The notes beneath the pieces are model-generated. The model was not told where the DNA came from. It did not search any database and saw only the letters and a program-made list of their open reading frames with translations. A stretch of DNA of 64,000 nt, taken from the NCBI GenBank assembly GCA_023402015.1, contig JAEXCU010000015.1, positions 67,912 to 131,911 of the forward strand. The letters are read 5' to 3'. Below are positions 33,846 through 43,582 of the stretch, piece after piece (position 1 is the first letter of the stretch; each line of letters begins with the position of its first letter). Both the position numbers and the translations under genes were made by a program. The DNA comes from Pseudomonadota bacterium. GTDB lineage: Bacteria; Pseudomonadota; Alphaproteobacteria; Rs-D84.

Positions 33846-34448
33846 ATGTTAGAAAAATCAGATATTGTCGTTTTTGATTTTGACGGAACTTTGTCCGCCG
33901 GCGATTCAAATGTGGAATTTGCAAAATATTGTTTTAAACATTCAATTCGGCCATGGTTTTATTTACCATTAATGGGGGTTGCGGGTATTGCACGTTTATT
34001 TAAGCCGGCCGGCGTTTGGTGGCGTGAAAATATTCGTCGTTTTCTGACCGCGGACATGGTGAATAAATTCGCGCCCGATTTTATAAAACAACACCGGCGT
34101 GAACGTTTTGGCTGGTCCAAAGAACAGGTCGCGGCCGAACGCGCGGCGGGTCGCCGTGTTATATTAATATCGGCCAGTCCGAATTACCTGTTGGAACCAT
34201 TGGTGCGCGATATAAAATTTGATGCCGTGTTGTGTTCACAAATGGATGCCACGCGTCCATGGAAATATAAATTCCTGTGTTGGGGTGAAAACAAAGTTCG
34301 CGCCATGGATGAATGGGCGAAAAAGAACAGAATTATTCCGCGTGTTGTGCGTTCTTATTCTGATTCTAAATCCGATATGCCGTTAATGGAAATCGCATCA
34401 GAGCAGGTTTGGGTTGATCGCAAAACGGGGTTAAGAAAACAGCCCTAG
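33846..34448 (+). CDS. HAD-superfamily (HAD-IB, SerB-like) phosphatase
   Basis: 200 aa from ATG 33846, which follows AAGGG. Motif I is VVFDFDGTLS (Asp 11 nucleophile, Asp 13 acid/base), motif II VILISASPNYL, and motif III/IV SYSDSKSDMPLM. The spacing is that of the subclass IB phosphatases (phosphoserine phosphatase and the PlsC-linked phosphatases). A hydrophobic stretch, PWFYLPLMGVAGIARLF, may sit at the membrane. The substrate is unknown. Confidence 0.85.
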   Translation: MLEKSDIVVFDFDGTLSAGDSNVEFAKYCFKHSIRPWFYLPLMGVAGIARLFKPAGVWWRENIRRFLTADMVNKFAPDFIKQHRRERFGWSKEQVAAERAAGRRVILISASPNYLLEPLVRDIKFDAVLCSQMDATRPWKYKFLCWGENKVRAMDEWAKKNRIIPRVVRSYSDSKSDMPLMEIASEQVWVDRKTGLRKQP

Positions 34449-34481
34449 TGCAATCTGAACCGCGTGGTGTATAATAACCGC

Positions 34482-34733
34482 ATGGTTATAACAGATGTGA
34501 TATATGATTTGACCGTCGGCGTTTTGGGTGCGGTTTTGGGCGCACTGATAATGTTGATGTTTGGACGTAAAAAGACCAAACGTCTGTCCAATGAAATTGT
34601 GTTAAGTCGCAAAGATTTGGAAAATCTGCGCCTGGAAAACAACCATTTGATTGAAACGATAAAAGACCGTGAAAATCAAATTTTGGATTTACAGAAAAAA
34701 ATTCTGAATAAAAAAGCAAAAACGGGGAAATAA
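34482..34733 (+). CDS. small membrane protein with coiled coil
   Basis: 83 aa from ATG 34482. One membrane helix (DLTVGVLGAVLGALIMLMFG, about residues 7-26) is followed by basic residues and a coiled coil (LSRKDLENLRLENNHLIETI, then RENQILDLQKKI). The layout resembles YhcB/DUF1043-like envelope proteins, but sequence identity is not clear. It follows the phosphatase gene by 33 bp and ends at a terminator. Confidence 0.6.
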   Translation: MVITDVIYDLTVGVLGAVLGALIMLMFGRKKTKRLSNEIVLSRKDLENLRLENNHLIETIKDRENQILDLQKKILNKKAKTGK

Positions 34734-34749
34734 AATTCCCCGTTTTTTA
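34719..34749. terminator. bidirectional terminator
   Basis: AACGGGGAA (34721-34729) pairs with TTCCCCGTT (34736-34744), with A and T runs outside. It is shared with the convergent rmuC. Confidence 0.8.
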
Positions 34750-35628
34750 TTGGTCTTCGCCGAAATCCATATTACGCAGTGATGTTGCGCGTGGATTAAT
34801 TTTATCTATGGATGTTTGCAAATCTTTGATATCTGTCGCCGCCAGGTTAAAGTGTTGTTGCACTTTGCCCGCACGGTCGGATAGGCGTGATAAATCCGTC
34901 AGCAATAAATCCAATTCCCGTTTAATCTTGGTGGCGACGCGTTTGATTTTTATATCGGACAGCACTGCGCGTATCGTGTTTAATGTTGCCCATAATGTGG
35001 ACGGGGAAACAATAAATACTTTGCGTCGTGCGGCATAATCCACGGTTGCGCCAAATTCACGATGCAGCATTTCAAATATTGATTCGGATGCAATAAACAT
35101 CATTGCCGATTCCGCGGTTGTGCCCGGAATAATATATTTTTCTGCAATTGCATCAATATGTTTGCGCACGTCCAGTTCAAACTGTTTGCGCGCCATACCG
35201 TCATCGGGTGCGGCCTGCATGCGGTTAAAACTTTCCAGTGGGAATTTGCTGTCAATTACCATGTCGCCCGGCGGATATGGCAGGCGGATTACACAATCCG
35301 GTCGTACGCCCGTGTTTAAAACGCACTGAAATGCGAATGTTTCCGGCGGCATGATATCCGAAACCAAATCTTCCAGTTGGCGTTCGCCAAATGTTCCGCG
35401 CGCCTGTTTATTGCCCATCAGGATGTTCTTAAAGTTTGCAATATCGCCACTGATGTTTTTCAATTCGTTGGCATTTTGCGACAATGCCCCCAGACGTTCC
35501 GCCAAACGTTCACGCAGGCGTGCATTATCTTCGCGCAGGGCCGAAATATCCACCGTTGGCCGCCGCATTAATAATGCCAGCAACAATGCAATAATTATAA
35601 ACAGCAATACAAAAATATAAGTTGTCAT
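34747..35628 (-). CDS. rmuC: DNA recombination protein RmuC
   Basis: 293 aa from ATG 35628 (GGGAA just upstream). An N-terminal membrane helix (YIFVLLFIIIALLLALLM) is followed by a coiled coil (REDNARLRERLAERL) and the RmuC domain: GNKQARGTFGERQLEDLV, the nuclease-like core MVIDSKFPLESF, and the helix EKYIIPGTTAESAMMFI. It is shorter than E. coli RmuC (about 475 aa). RmuC limits inversions at short repeats. Divergent from def. Confidence 0.92.
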   Translation of the reverse strand: MTTYIFVLLFIIIALLLALLMRRPTVDISALREDNARLRERLAERLGALSQNANELKNISGDIANFKNILMGNKQARGTFGERQLEDLVSDIMPPETFAFQCVLNTGVRPDCVIRLPYPPGDMVIDSKFPLESFNRMQAAPDDGMARKQFELDVRKHIDAIAEKYIIPGTTAESAMMFIASESIFEMLHREFGATVDYAARRKVFIVSPSTLWATLNTIRAVLSDIKIKRVATKIKRELDLLLTDLSRLSDRAGKVQQHFNLAATDIKDLQTSIDKINPRATSLRNMDFGEDQ

Positions 35629-35669
35629 TTCCCAATCCTTTGATAAAATCATTATAAAAGGATTTATAG

Positions 35670-36173
35670 ATGTTGCAAATGAAACTTTGCGGGGATTTGG
35701 TTTTGCGCGAAAAATGCGCGCCGATTACTGAAATTACCCCGGAAATATTAACAACACTGGATGAAATGGTGCAAATGATGCACGACCAGAATGGTGTCGG
35801 CCTGGCCGCGCCCCAGGTTGGCATATTACAACGGTTCTTGGTTATGATGGACCCGGATACAAATACTGTTTTTAAAATGCTGAATCCGAAAATTTTATCA
35901 CGCAGTGATGATGTTTGCAAAATGGAAGAAGGATGCTTGTCCGTTCTGGGACCGGATAATTTGCCGGTGTATTCCAACGTATCGCGTCCTAAATCGGTTC
36001 AGGTTGAATGGAACAATGAAAACGGCGATTTAATGCGCGCGGAAATGTCCGGATTGCCGGCCCGCATTGTTCAGCATGAAACAGACCATTTAAACGGCGT
36101 GTTGTTTATTGATTATCTGTCCCCGGTTCATCGCGAAATGGTTATGCGCAAAGTGCGGAGGCACAAATCATGA
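35670..36173 (+). CDS. def: peptide deformylase
   Basis: 167 aa. The three deformylase motifs are present: GVGLAAPQVG (about 42-51), EEGCLS (about 86-91, Cys metal ligand) and QHETDHLNG (about 133-141, two His ligands and catalytic Glu). It removes the N-formyl group from new proteins, usually with iron. It starts the def-fmt-truA operon and overlaps fmt by 4 bp. Confidence 0.96.
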   Translation: MLQMKLCGDLVLREKCAPITEITPEILTTLDEMVQMMHDQNGVGLAAPQVGILQRFLVMMDPDTNTVFKMLNPKILSRSDDVCKMEEGCLSVLGPDNLPVYSNVSRPKSVQVEWNNENGDLMRAEMSGLPARIVQHETDHLNGVLFIDYLSPVHREMVMRKVRRHKS

Positions 36174-36976
36174 AATTGGTCTTGATGGGAACACCGCAAT
36201 TTGTTGTTCCGATTTTTGACAATATTCTGCGTTCCGGTCATGAAATCTTGGCCGTATTTACCCGTGCGCCGAAGCCCGTTGGACGGAAACAGGTTTTAAC
36301 CCCGTCCCCGGTGCACGATTGGGCGGTAAAAAACAATTTGCCCGTTTACACCAATATTGGCGATTATAATTTTTCACCCGATATGGTTGTGGTTATTTCG
36401 TATGGTGTAATTTTACGCGACAATGTTTTAAATTCTGCGCCATGCGTTAACATTCACCCCAGTGATTTACCCAAATACCGTGGGCCATCCCCAATTCGTA
36501 CGGCCATTTATAATGGCGATGCGAAATCTGCCGTATGCCTGATGAAAATCACGCCTGAATTGGACGGGGGTGATATATACATGCGCCGTGAATTCGCCAT
36601 TGGCCCCGATGATACGAATGATATAATTGAAAAACGTGTGTCAGACATCGCATCAGAAATGTTGTTGGAATATTTGGCCGCGCCGGAAGAATTTCCACCA
36701 CACCCGCAATCGGGCGATGCAACATATACACATAAATGGAACGGCAATGATGAAATCATTGATTGGTCCCGTACGCCACACGAAATCCATAACCAGATTC
36801 GCGCACTGGGTGCGGGGCGCACGCAGATAAATGGCGTGGATGTAAAAATTCTGGAAACAAAAATTGTAAACGACAAATTGGAAATTTTGCGGATTCAGCC
36901 CGCGGGTAAACGGCCCATGGATTGGACAAGTTTCGTAAACGGCCTGCGTGGCGCGCCAATTGAATTTGGAAAATAA
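36170..36976 (+). CDS. fmt: methionyl-tRNA formyltransferase
   Basis: 268 aa; formylates initiator Met-tRNA using 10-formyl-THF. The N-terminal formyltransferase fold shows MGTPQFVVPIFDNIL and the active-site stretch NIHPSDLPKYRGPSPI (Asn and His catalytic), then ITPELDGGDIYMR with the catalytic Asp. The C-terminal tRNA-binding barrel is present but short; the family average is about 310 aa. It is translationally coupled to def (4-bp overlap) and truA (1-bp overlap). Confidence 0.95.
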   Translation: MKLVLMGTPQFVVPIFDNILRSGHEILAVFTRAPKPVGRKQVLTPSPVHDWAVKNNLPVYTNIGDYNFSPDMVVVISYGVILRDNVLNSAPCVNIHPSDLPKYRGPSPIRTAIYNGDAKSAVCLMKITPELDGGDIYMRREFAIGPDDTNDIIEKRVSDIASEMLLEYLAAPEEFPPHPQSGDATYTHKWNGNDEIIDWSRTPHEIHNQIRALGAGRTQINGVDVKILETKIVNDKLEILRIQPAGKRPMDWTSFVNGLRGAPIEFGK

Positions 36977-37719
36977 TGACACGATACAGATTAATTCTTG
37001 AATACGACGGCACAGATTTAATCGGGTGGCAGGAAAACCGCCAGGGCCCGTCTGTTCAATCATTGGTTCGGGATGCGATTTTTTCGTTCTGTGGCACGCG
37101 GCCGGATGTTGTTGCCGCCGGACGGACGGATGCGGGTGTTCATGCGGTTGCAATGGTTGCGCATTTTGATTTACCGAATGACGTAGATGCGGAAACCGTT
37201 ATGCGGGCGTTGAACTTTTACCTGGCCAATGCACCGGTTTCCGTTTTGGATTGCGCGGTTGTACCGGATGATTTTAACGCACGATTTGATTGCATTGCCC
37301 GCCATTACAAATATGTTGTTTTAAATCGGCGCGCGGCACCGGTATTGAACCGAAATCGTGTCTGGTGGGTTCCGCGGCCATTAAATTTGCGTGCGATGCG
37401 CGCGGCCGCAAAACAATTAATTGGTCAACACGATTTCACCAGTTTTCGCGCCACCCAATGCCAGGCACGCAGTCCGATTAAAACCCTGGATAAATGCAAG
37501 ATTACCTGCCGCGGCGATGAAATCATATTTGAATTTTCTGCGCGGTCATTCCTGCATCATCAGGTGCGCAATATTGTTGGGACTTTGGTTGAAATTGGGT
37601 TGGGCAAACCATATAATATCGCGGAAATATTTGCGGCCCGTAATCGCAGTGCCGCCGGACCAACCGCGCCGGCATCGGGTTTATATTTTATGGCCGCGGA
37701 TTATGCCAATAACGATTAG
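36976..37719 (+). CDS. truA: tRNA pseudouridine(38-40) synthase
   Basis: 247 aa. The catalytic Asp is D52 in AAGRTDAGVHA. The other family motifs follow: LNARFD-type DDFNARFDCIARHYKYVV, FTSFRATQ and FLHHQVRNIVGTLVEIG. It modifies the anticodon arm of many tRNAs. It is last in the def-fmt-truA operon; its 3' end overlaps the convergent comEC by 32 bp. Confidence 0.96.
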   Translation: MTRYRLILEYDGTDLIGWQENRQGPSVQSLVRDAIFSFCGTRPDVVAAGRTDAGVHAVAMVAHFDLPNDVDAETVMRALNFYLANAPVSVLDCAVVPDDFNARFDCIARHYKYVVLNRRAAPVLNRNRVWWVPRPLNLRAMRAAAKQLIGQHDFTSFRATQCQARSPIKTLDKCKITCRGDEIIFEFSARSFLHHQVRNIVGTLVEIGLGKPYNIAEIFAARNRSAAGPTAPASGLYFMAADYANND

Positions 37720-39667
37720 TTTTTATGTAATTTATCCGTCCGGATTTATAAATCACCAGGCCACCATTTAAAATCTTGTGATTACATTTTTCAGAATTAA
37801 TTTGAAAATAAGAAACAATGTAATCTATGTTATCATCATTACATAACCGGGCGATATTGTTTTTCAACGGAACAAATTTCTGGATATATGCCAAATTGAA
37901 ATTTTCTGTTTTATAAATATAAACGCCATTGTCATGTGGGCGACGCCGGTTTGGTGTTTCAGGCGCCAGACCGTTTAATTGTTTCCATGTGCCGAATGCG
38001 AAATAATGGTTTGCCGCGCGTGATTTATTAAACGTCAGTTCGCCATTATCATAAAATCCAACCAATTCATGATCGTACGTTGCATAAAATACCGGCTTTG
38101 CACTTGTTGCAATAATTATCCCGGCAATTGTGATAAACACGCCAAATAAAATATAATTTGTGCGGGACCGGTTGGTACGAATAAACATTAACGCCAGAAA
38201 TCCCAAAATTATAAAACACATGGCGGAATTGGGAATGTGCGGCATAGGAATTGTTGCGCCGGGCAGCGTCGCGATTTTATGTGCGATATGTAATGTGAAA
38301 TTATAAATTGTATCCGCCATGATTAATGGACCATGCCAACCCAATACTGCGGTAATTGTTCCAATCATCACCAATGGCATAATCGCCACGGAAAATATTG
38401 GCAATAAAATCAAATTACCAATCAGGCCGTACATCGGCATGGTTCCAAAATGTGCAATTACAAATGGCGCGGTAAATATTGTTGCAACCACAGAAGTTAA
38501 AATTGTCGCGGTGATAAATTTCATAACTTTATTATTTGGCATTTTTGGTTTAACCGTTCCCCAAAACCACACCAGGCCAAATATTGCAGAAAAAGACAAT
38601 TGAAATCCCGCCTGCATAATGTAATGCGGATTCATCAGAAATATAATGCAAAATGCGACGCAGACATTCCGCATGGAAATTGCATTACGACTGAAAATAA
38701 ATGCGGCGAAAATCAATGTGGTCATCAAGAATGCACGAATTGTTGCAACATCTATGCCAGACAGAAACAAATAAAACAGTAATCCAAACCATGCGCATAT
38801 CATGGCCGGAATTCGTGCGGGAACGCGCCGTGTTATCGGTGCAATCAAACGAAAGATTAAATAAAAGAAACCAAACAACCAACCCGACACCAACGTCATA
38901 TGAAATCCACTGATTGACCAGACATGACCAATGCCGGTTGCCGTCCATATCTTGCTTTCTTCTTTGGGAACTGAATTTTTATAACCCAAAACCAAACTGT
39001 CGGCCAAGAATGAATTTGTCCGCCGGTGTAAATATTCACGCATTGCATTTATGTTGGGGTAATTATGGTGATTAATTACATGAATATCTGTTAAATACCC
39101 TGTTGCGGTCAGGTGGTTGAAATACGCCCAACGTGCATAATCAAATGTCCCGGGCGCATCGGGCAGGGCCGGACGAAATAAATTCACCGTTGCGCGAACC
39201 GTGTCGCCAATTTCCGGTACGGGCATGTCATCGCCCATACTGACGCGGATAATTGCGGTTTTGCCGTTTGCACCAATTTGATCAGAATTTAGTTTCATGT
39301 AAATTCTGGCCCGGGAATCGGTATAGTCAATTTTCATTACGTGTGCCGTGATATCCATATTGCGAACATCGCGCGTCAGTTGCGGTGTTGAAATAAAATG
39401 TGTAAATGCCGCGGCATAGAAAAATCCGAATGCAAAAATAACTATGCCACGTGCCAACAACGGAATGCGTTTAATAAACATCAGTGCAAATAAAATCGCG
39501 GCAAATATGCCCGGGAAACCCAAATGTGGTTCCATGGGCAATGTGAAATATAAACCTGCGCCAAATGCCATTAAAAACGGCACCCACAGAAACACATTAT
39601 GAAATTGGTTTTCCAATAAATCACGCATACGAAAAGTATAGGAATTTATATTGTAAATTGGCAACAT
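37688..39667 (-). CDS. comEC: ComEC/Rec2-type DNA uptake channel
   Basis: Up to 659 aa; ATG 39667 and ATG 39628 are both possible and neither has a good SD. The N-terminal DUF4131/OB-like part (TDSRARIYMKLNSDQIGANG) is followed by the competence domain with many membrane helices, including the motif GIGHVWSISGFHMTLVSGW. The C-terminus is short and lacks the metallo-beta-lactamase nuclease domain of long ComEC proteins. It would carry single-stranded DNA across the inner membrane. With comF it suggests at least remnants of natural transformation. Confidence 0.9.
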   Translation of the reverse strand: MLPIYNINSYTFRMRDLLENQFHNVFLWVPFLMAFGAGLYFTLPMEPHLGFPGIFAAILFALMFIKRIPLLARGIVIFAFGFFYAAAFTHFISTPQLTRDVRNMDITAHVMKIDYTDSRARIYMKLNSDQIGANGKTAIIRVSMGDDMPVPEIGDTVRATVNLFRPALPDAPGTFDYARWAYFNHLTATGYLTDIHVINHHNYPNINAMREYLHRRTNSFLADSLVLGYKNSVPKEESKIWTATGIGHVWSISGFHMTLVSGWLFGFFYLIFRLIAPITRRVPARIPAMICAWFGLLFYLFLSGIDVATIRAFLMTTLIFAAFIFSRNAISMRNVCVAFCIIFLMNPHYIMQAGFQLSFSAIFGLVWFWGTVKPKMPNNKVMKFITATILTSVVATIFTAPFVIAHFGTMPMYGLIGNLILLPIFSVAIMPLVMIGTITAVLGWHGPLIMADTIYNFTLHIAHKIATLPGATIPMPHIPNSAMCFIILGFLALMFIRTNRSRTNYILFGVFITIAGIIIATSAKPVFYATYDHELVGFYDNGELTFNKSRAANHYFAFGTWKQLNGLAPETPNRRRPHDNGVYIYKTENFNLAYIQKFVPLKNNIARLCNDDNIDYIVSYFQINSEKCNHKILNGGLVIYKSGRINYIKTNRYWHNPRP

Positions 39668-39694
39668 TAAATTATAAAAATGCAGTTTGGATAT

Positions 39695-40009
39695 TTATTT
39701 GCCAAATATAAAAGAATCATTTGCGGTTATTTTAATTATTTCATCCACATTATCGTTGTCGGTTGTACGCTGACGCTTTACTTTGCCGCAAATTTCGCAT
39801 TTGTGCGTGATTATGAAACCATCCCCGGACGGGGCGGCGGAAATGGGCCGCATCATTCCACCACATGTTGCCGCGCGGTCGCCCGGATTGTTATCCACAT
39901 GGCGCGACCACAGGCAATGCGGGCAATGGTTTGTGTATCCATTACCATGTACAACTGCGCCACAATGGGCGCAGTTAAAATCTTCTATTTTTTTTATGAA
40001 AGCCTTCAT
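39695..40009 (-). CDS. RNHCP domain zinc-ribbon protein
   Basis: 104 aa. Contains CAHCGAVV, then TNHCPHCLWSRHVDNNPGDR, the signature of the RNHCP domain, and a later CEICGKVKRQRT pair, so one or two zinc ribbons are likely. Function is unknown; members are thought to bind nucleic acid. It begins 8 bp after the gapR stop and is probably co-transcribed with it. Confidence 0.85.
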   Translation of the reverse strand: MKAFIKKIEDFNCAHCGAVVHGNGYTNHCPHCLWSRHVDNNPGDRAATCGGMMRPISAAPSGDGFIITHKCEICGKVKRQRTTDNDNVDEIIKITANDSFIFGK

Positions 40010-40017
40010 GGGCGATT

Positions 40018-40266
40018 TTAAATTCCCAATGCGTTGCGATACATTTGTGTTAATTCATCAACTTCGTCAATTTCATCCGGGTCCAGTTTGCGCAGACGTA
40101 TCATCTGGCGGATGTATTTCGGGTCAAATCCGGCGGATTTAGCCTCGCTGTAAATTTCTTTTACATCGGCGGCGATTGCGGCCGAATCTTCGTTTAATTT
40201 TTCAATTCTTTGAATAATGCTGATTAACTGCTGGTTATCAATTGCGCCGTGATTTGCGTTTTTCAT
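40018..40266 (-). CDS. gapR: GapR (DUF2312) nucleoid-associated protein
   Basis: 82 aa, all helical. The conserved pattern is clear: ISIIQRIEKLNEDSAAIAAD, EIYSEAKSAGFDPKYIRQMI and RLRKLDPDEIDEVDELTQMY. GapR is an alphaproteobacterial protein that clamps overtwisted, A+T-rich DNA and aids topoisomerases. AAGGGG precedes the ATG, and TTGATT/TATCAT boxes lie upstream in the gap shared with pyk. This is one of the best lineage markers in the window. Confidence 0.9.
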   Translation of the reverse strand: MKNANHGAIDNQQLISIIQRIEKLNEDSAAIAADVKEIYSEAKSAGFDPKYIRQMIRLRKLDPDEIDEVDELTQMYRNALGI

Positions 40267-40356
40267 GCAGATTTCCCCTTGTTTCTTGTCGTTCTTTATG
40301 ATATACCATAAATCGCAAAAATCAAGAAAAATGACATTAAAATAATTGGAAGAAAT

Positions 40357-41727
40357 ATGAATAAATTTACAAAAATTACTGCATCAATCGGTCCCAACTG
40401 CGAAGACAGGGAAACACTGACAAAAATGATACTGGCGGGGGCAAATATGTGTCGCCTGAATTTCAGTCATGATACCGGCGATGTCCAGGGCAAGAAAATT
40501 GATTTAATCCGTGAAATTTCACACGAAATTAATCGGCCTGTTGCAATCGTAATTGATTTGCAGGGACCAAAACATCGTATTGGTAATTTCGCCAGCGAAG
40601 ATAAATATCCCCTGACAATTGGCCAGAAATTTGTTTTTGATACCGACCCAACGCCGGGCGACGGCACACGTGTGCAATTGCCGGACGCAGACGTTATGAA
40701 TTCTTTGAATGTTGGCGACAGAATTTTGTTAAATGACGGCAAAATTGAAATGCGGGTGGAAACTGTTTCCCCAAACAAGATTGTTGCAACGGTTTTACGT
40801 GGCACAGAAATATGGTCCCGCCGCGGATTTAATTTGCCGGATACTGAAATTGCGACATCTGTTTTAACGGAAAAAGACCGTGCAGATTTGGAATATGCGA
40901 TTACAAAAAATCCGGATTGGGTTGCGATTTCATTCGTGCAAAAACCCGAAGATGTGGCCGAGGTTCGTGATTTCATTACCGCGCGCACGGCGCATCCGAT
41001 TAAAATTATCGCCAAAATTGAACGTCCAAACGCCGTCGCCAGAATCAGCGAAATTGCCGCCGTCGCAGACGGTATCATGATTGCCCGTGGTGATTTAGCA
41101 GTTGAGGTTCCTTTTGAAGAAGTGCCTGCCATTTCCCGTCGTATAATTCGCGAATGCCGCAAAATGAATAAACCTGTCATTATGGCCACGCAAATGTTGG
41201 CAACCATGGTGAACAGTGAATTCCCAACCCGCGCCGAAATCAGCGACGTTGCAAACGCCGCGTATCTGCGCGCAGATTCAACCATGACATCTGAGGAAAC
41301 AACAATTGGTATAAACCCGGTAAACGTAATTGAAACGATGACCAAAATTTTGGCATATGCCGACAAAGACGCGATTGAAAATCCATATGATTGGTCGCGC
41401 GTGGAAAATGTGCCTGAAAATGACTGGTCCCGCAGTGTCGCATCAATGGCGTATTTAAACCGTGCATGTGCAATTGTTGTGTTTGCACGTGATACCGATG
41501 CGACAACCCAAATTTCTTGTCGTAAACCTGATATTCCAATCATTGCCGTATGCAATGAACCGGTGGTTGCAAACCAATTGTGTTTGTCCCGCGGTGTGTT
41601 CCCAATTTATGACGAAGCATTATTCGGCCAACGTGATGGATTTAATTCCGCACGCGCATTTGGAATAATGACAGGCAAATTGGTTATTGTTGACGAAGAC
41701 AAAATCAGCCTGCGCACATTGGATTAA
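40357..41727 (+). CDS. pyk: pyruvate kinase
   Basis: 456 aa; transfers phosphate from phosphoenolpyruvate to ADP. Barrel motifs: TKITASIGPNC, CRLNFSHDT, the active-site IIAKIERPNAV (Lys and Glu), IARGDLAVEVP and PVIMATQML. The usual DAVMLSGETA stretch is DSTMTSEETT here, a mild departure in a normally constant segment. The C-terminal domain is complete. GGAAGAAAT precedes the start. It is divergent from gapR and ends at a strong terminator. Confidence 0.96.
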   Translation: MNKFTKITASIGPNCEDRETLTKMILAGANMCRLNFSHDTGDVQGKKIDLIREISHEINRPVAIVIDLQGPKHRIGNFASEDKYPLTIGQKFVFDTDPTPGDGTRVQLPDADVMNSLNVGDRILLNDGKIEMRVETVSPNKIVATVLRGTEIWSRRGFNLPDTEIATSVLTEKDRADLEYAITKNPDWVAISFVQKPEDVAEVRDFITARTAHPIKIIAKIERPNAVARISEIAAVADGIMIARGDLAVEVPFEEVPAISRRIIRECRKMNKPVIMATQMLATMVNSEFPTRAEISDVANAAYLRADSTMTSEETTIGINPVNVIETMTKILAYADKDAIENPYDWSRVENVPENDWSRSVASMAYLNRACAIVVFARDTDATTQISCRKPDIPIIAVCNEPVVANQLCLSRGVFPIYDEALFGQRDGFNSARAFGIMTGKLVIVDEDKISLRTLD

Positions 41728-41745
41728 TATTGCGCATATATCTGT

Positions 41746-41790
41746 TGCCGGCATGCGGGAAATTATGTTGACCGCGGCCGGCATTTTTTA
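41746..41790 (+). terminator. terminator after pyk
   Basis: TGCCGGC (41746-41752) pairs with GCCGGCA (41777-41783), with an inner CGG/CCG, followed by TTTTT. Confidence 0.75.
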
Positions 41791-41806
41791 TTAAACTTTA
41801 ACAGGT

Positions 41807-42970
41807 ATGAAAAGACTGCTGGGCATTTTATTTTGTTGGTTGGCGTTTCCTGCATTTGGGGCGCAGTATCGCGCGGCCCTGGTGGCCAATATGGACACCG
41901 GCCAGGTGTTGTACCAAGAAAACGCAAATGATGCGAATTATCCGGCATCGCTGACAAAAATAATGACAATTTATCTGACGTTTGATGCGTTGGAACACGG
42001 GCGGTTGCATCTGGACGATTATTTAATCGTGTCGCAATCTGCGGCAAATGCGTCACCGGTAAAACTGGGCGTTGCCGCGGGCAGCAAGATTAAGGTTGAA
42101 GACGCGATTAAGGCCCTGACGGTGATGAGTGCGAATGACGTCGCCCGCGTTTTGGCCGAAAACTTAAAGGGCGGCAAAGAAGGAAATTTTGCCGATTTAA
42201 TGACACGCGTGGCAACAGAAATCGGATTATCGCATACAAATTTTGAAAATTCATCCGGTTTGCCAAATGACGATCACATGTCAACTGCGCGTGATATTGC
42301 GTTAATGTCCATGGCCGTGTATAAACATTTCCCACAATATTGGAAATATTTTGGAATAAAAACGTGGACGTATAACGGCAAAACATACACAAATGGCAAT
42401 CGCCTGCTGGGGACATATCCGGGTTGCGACGGGATGAAAACAGGTTTTACCAATAAATCGCGTTATTCATTGGTTGCAACGGCGCGGCGGAATGATACAC
42501 ATCTGATTGCGGTGGTATTGGGTGCAGAAAACAAAGACGTTCGTGCGGCGGTTGCGACACAATTGCTGGATCGCGGGTTTGCGATAAATTCTGGTGCATC
42601 CGCCCCGGTTGTTCGTAAAACGGACGTATCGCCGATTCAAAAAACGACGAATGTGAAATCGCCGACCCCGGCCGCCAACCCGGCCCCAACATTTACGGCC
42701 GCATACGCGGCGGCGACATCCGCACCGGCGGCAAAGTATACCGCCGCATCGTCCGGTACGGCGGGTGTACAATTCGGGGCATTTTCATCACGCGATGCGG
42801 CCACCGCACAGGTGGCGCGTGTAAAAAATGCATTAAATGCGAACGCGGTTGTGGAACCTGCGCCAAATGGAATGTTTCGTGTGCGGGTAAATAATATGAC
42901 TGAAACCGCGGCACAGAAATTGAAATCATCTGCCAGTGCAGCCGGCATTGACAGTTATATATTTCACTAG
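41807..42970 (+). CDS. D-alanyl-D-alanine carboxypeptidase with SPOR domain
   Basis: 387 aa. A signal peptide (cleavage near FGA-Q) is followed by the penicillin-binding domain: nucleophile S48 and K51 in ASLTKIM, SAN in VMSANDVA and KTG in GMKTGFTN. This is the DacA/DacF fold that trims stem peptides in the periplasm. A low-complexity Ala/Pro linker (about 265-310) leads to a C-terminal SPOR domain (VQFGAFSSRDAATAQVARVK), which binds denuded glycan at the septum. The SD is weak (AGG). Confidence 0.9.
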   Translation: MKRLLGILFCWLAFPAFGAQYRAALVANMDTGQVLYQENANDANYPASLTKIMTIYLTFDALEHGRLHLDDYLIVSQSAANASPVKLGVAAGSKIKVEDAIKALTVMSANDVARVLAENLKGGKEGNFADLMTRVATEIGLSHTNFENSSGLPNDDHMSTARDIALMSMAVYKHFPQYWKYFGIKTWTYNGKTYTNGNRLLGTYPGCDGMKTGFTNKSRYSLVATARRNDTHLIAVVLGAENKDVRAAVATQLLDRGFAINSGASAPVVRKTDVSPIQKTTNVKSPTPAANPAPTFTAAYAAATSAPAAKYTAASSGTAGVQFGAFSSRDAATAQVARVKNALNANAVVEPAPNGMFRVRVNNMTETAAQKLKSSASAAGIDSYIFH

Positions 42971-42982
42971 GTAATATTTATC

Positions 42983-43582
42983 ATGAATTCAAAGATTGAA
43001 AAGTTAATAAAACAATTTGCAAAATTGCCGCGCCTGGGGTCCCGCGCGGCGCAACGTATTGTTCTGGCCCTGTTGCAGGATAAAACCGGGCGCGCAGAAA
43101 AATTGGCCGCGGCGTTATTGGATGCGGCGGAAAATATTCGGCCATGCCCAATATGTGGAATGTTAACCGATGCGGATGCCGGCGCATGTGAATTCTGTCG
43201 TGATGCATCGCGCGCAAATGGGCAATTATGTGTTGTGCGCGATTTGTCAGACGTTTGGGTGTTGGAAAAATCCGCGGTTTTTCATGGTCGTTATCACATT
43301 TTGGGCGGACAATTATCCGGTGCGGTCGGAACAACCCCGGATGATTTAAATATTGCCGGATTGCCAGAACGGATAAAAAATGAAAATATAACTGAAATTA
43401 TTTTTGCGTTGCCCAACACGGTTGAGGGTAAAACAACCCAGCATTATGTTATGTCTGTTGTGGGCCCAGATTGTGGTGCGGCATTTTCAGAATTGGCGTC
43501 AGGGGTTCCATTGGGTGGCGATTTGGATTATTTGGATGACGGCACATTGACATTGGCATTCGGGGGGCGCAAGGCATTATGA
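42983..43582 (+). CDS. recR: recombination protein RecR
   Basis: 199 aa. A helix-hairpin-helix (LPRLGSRAAQRIVLALL), a C4 zinc finger (CPICGMLTDADAGACEFC) and a Toprim domain (VVRDLSDVWVLEKS, LPNTVEGKTTQHY) are in the standard order and length. RecR with RecF/RecO loads RecA at gaps. It overlaps rsmA by 4 bp. Confidence 0.96.
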   Translation: MNSKIEKLIKQFAKLPRLGSRAAQRIVLALLQDKTGRAEKLAAALLDAAENIRPCPICGMLTDADAGACEFCRDASRANGQLCVVRDLSDVWVLEKSAVFHGRYHILGGQLSGAVGTTPDDLNIAGLPERIKNENITEIIFALPNTVEGKTTQHYVMSVVGPDCGAAFSELASGVPLGGDLDYLDDGTLTLAFGGRKAL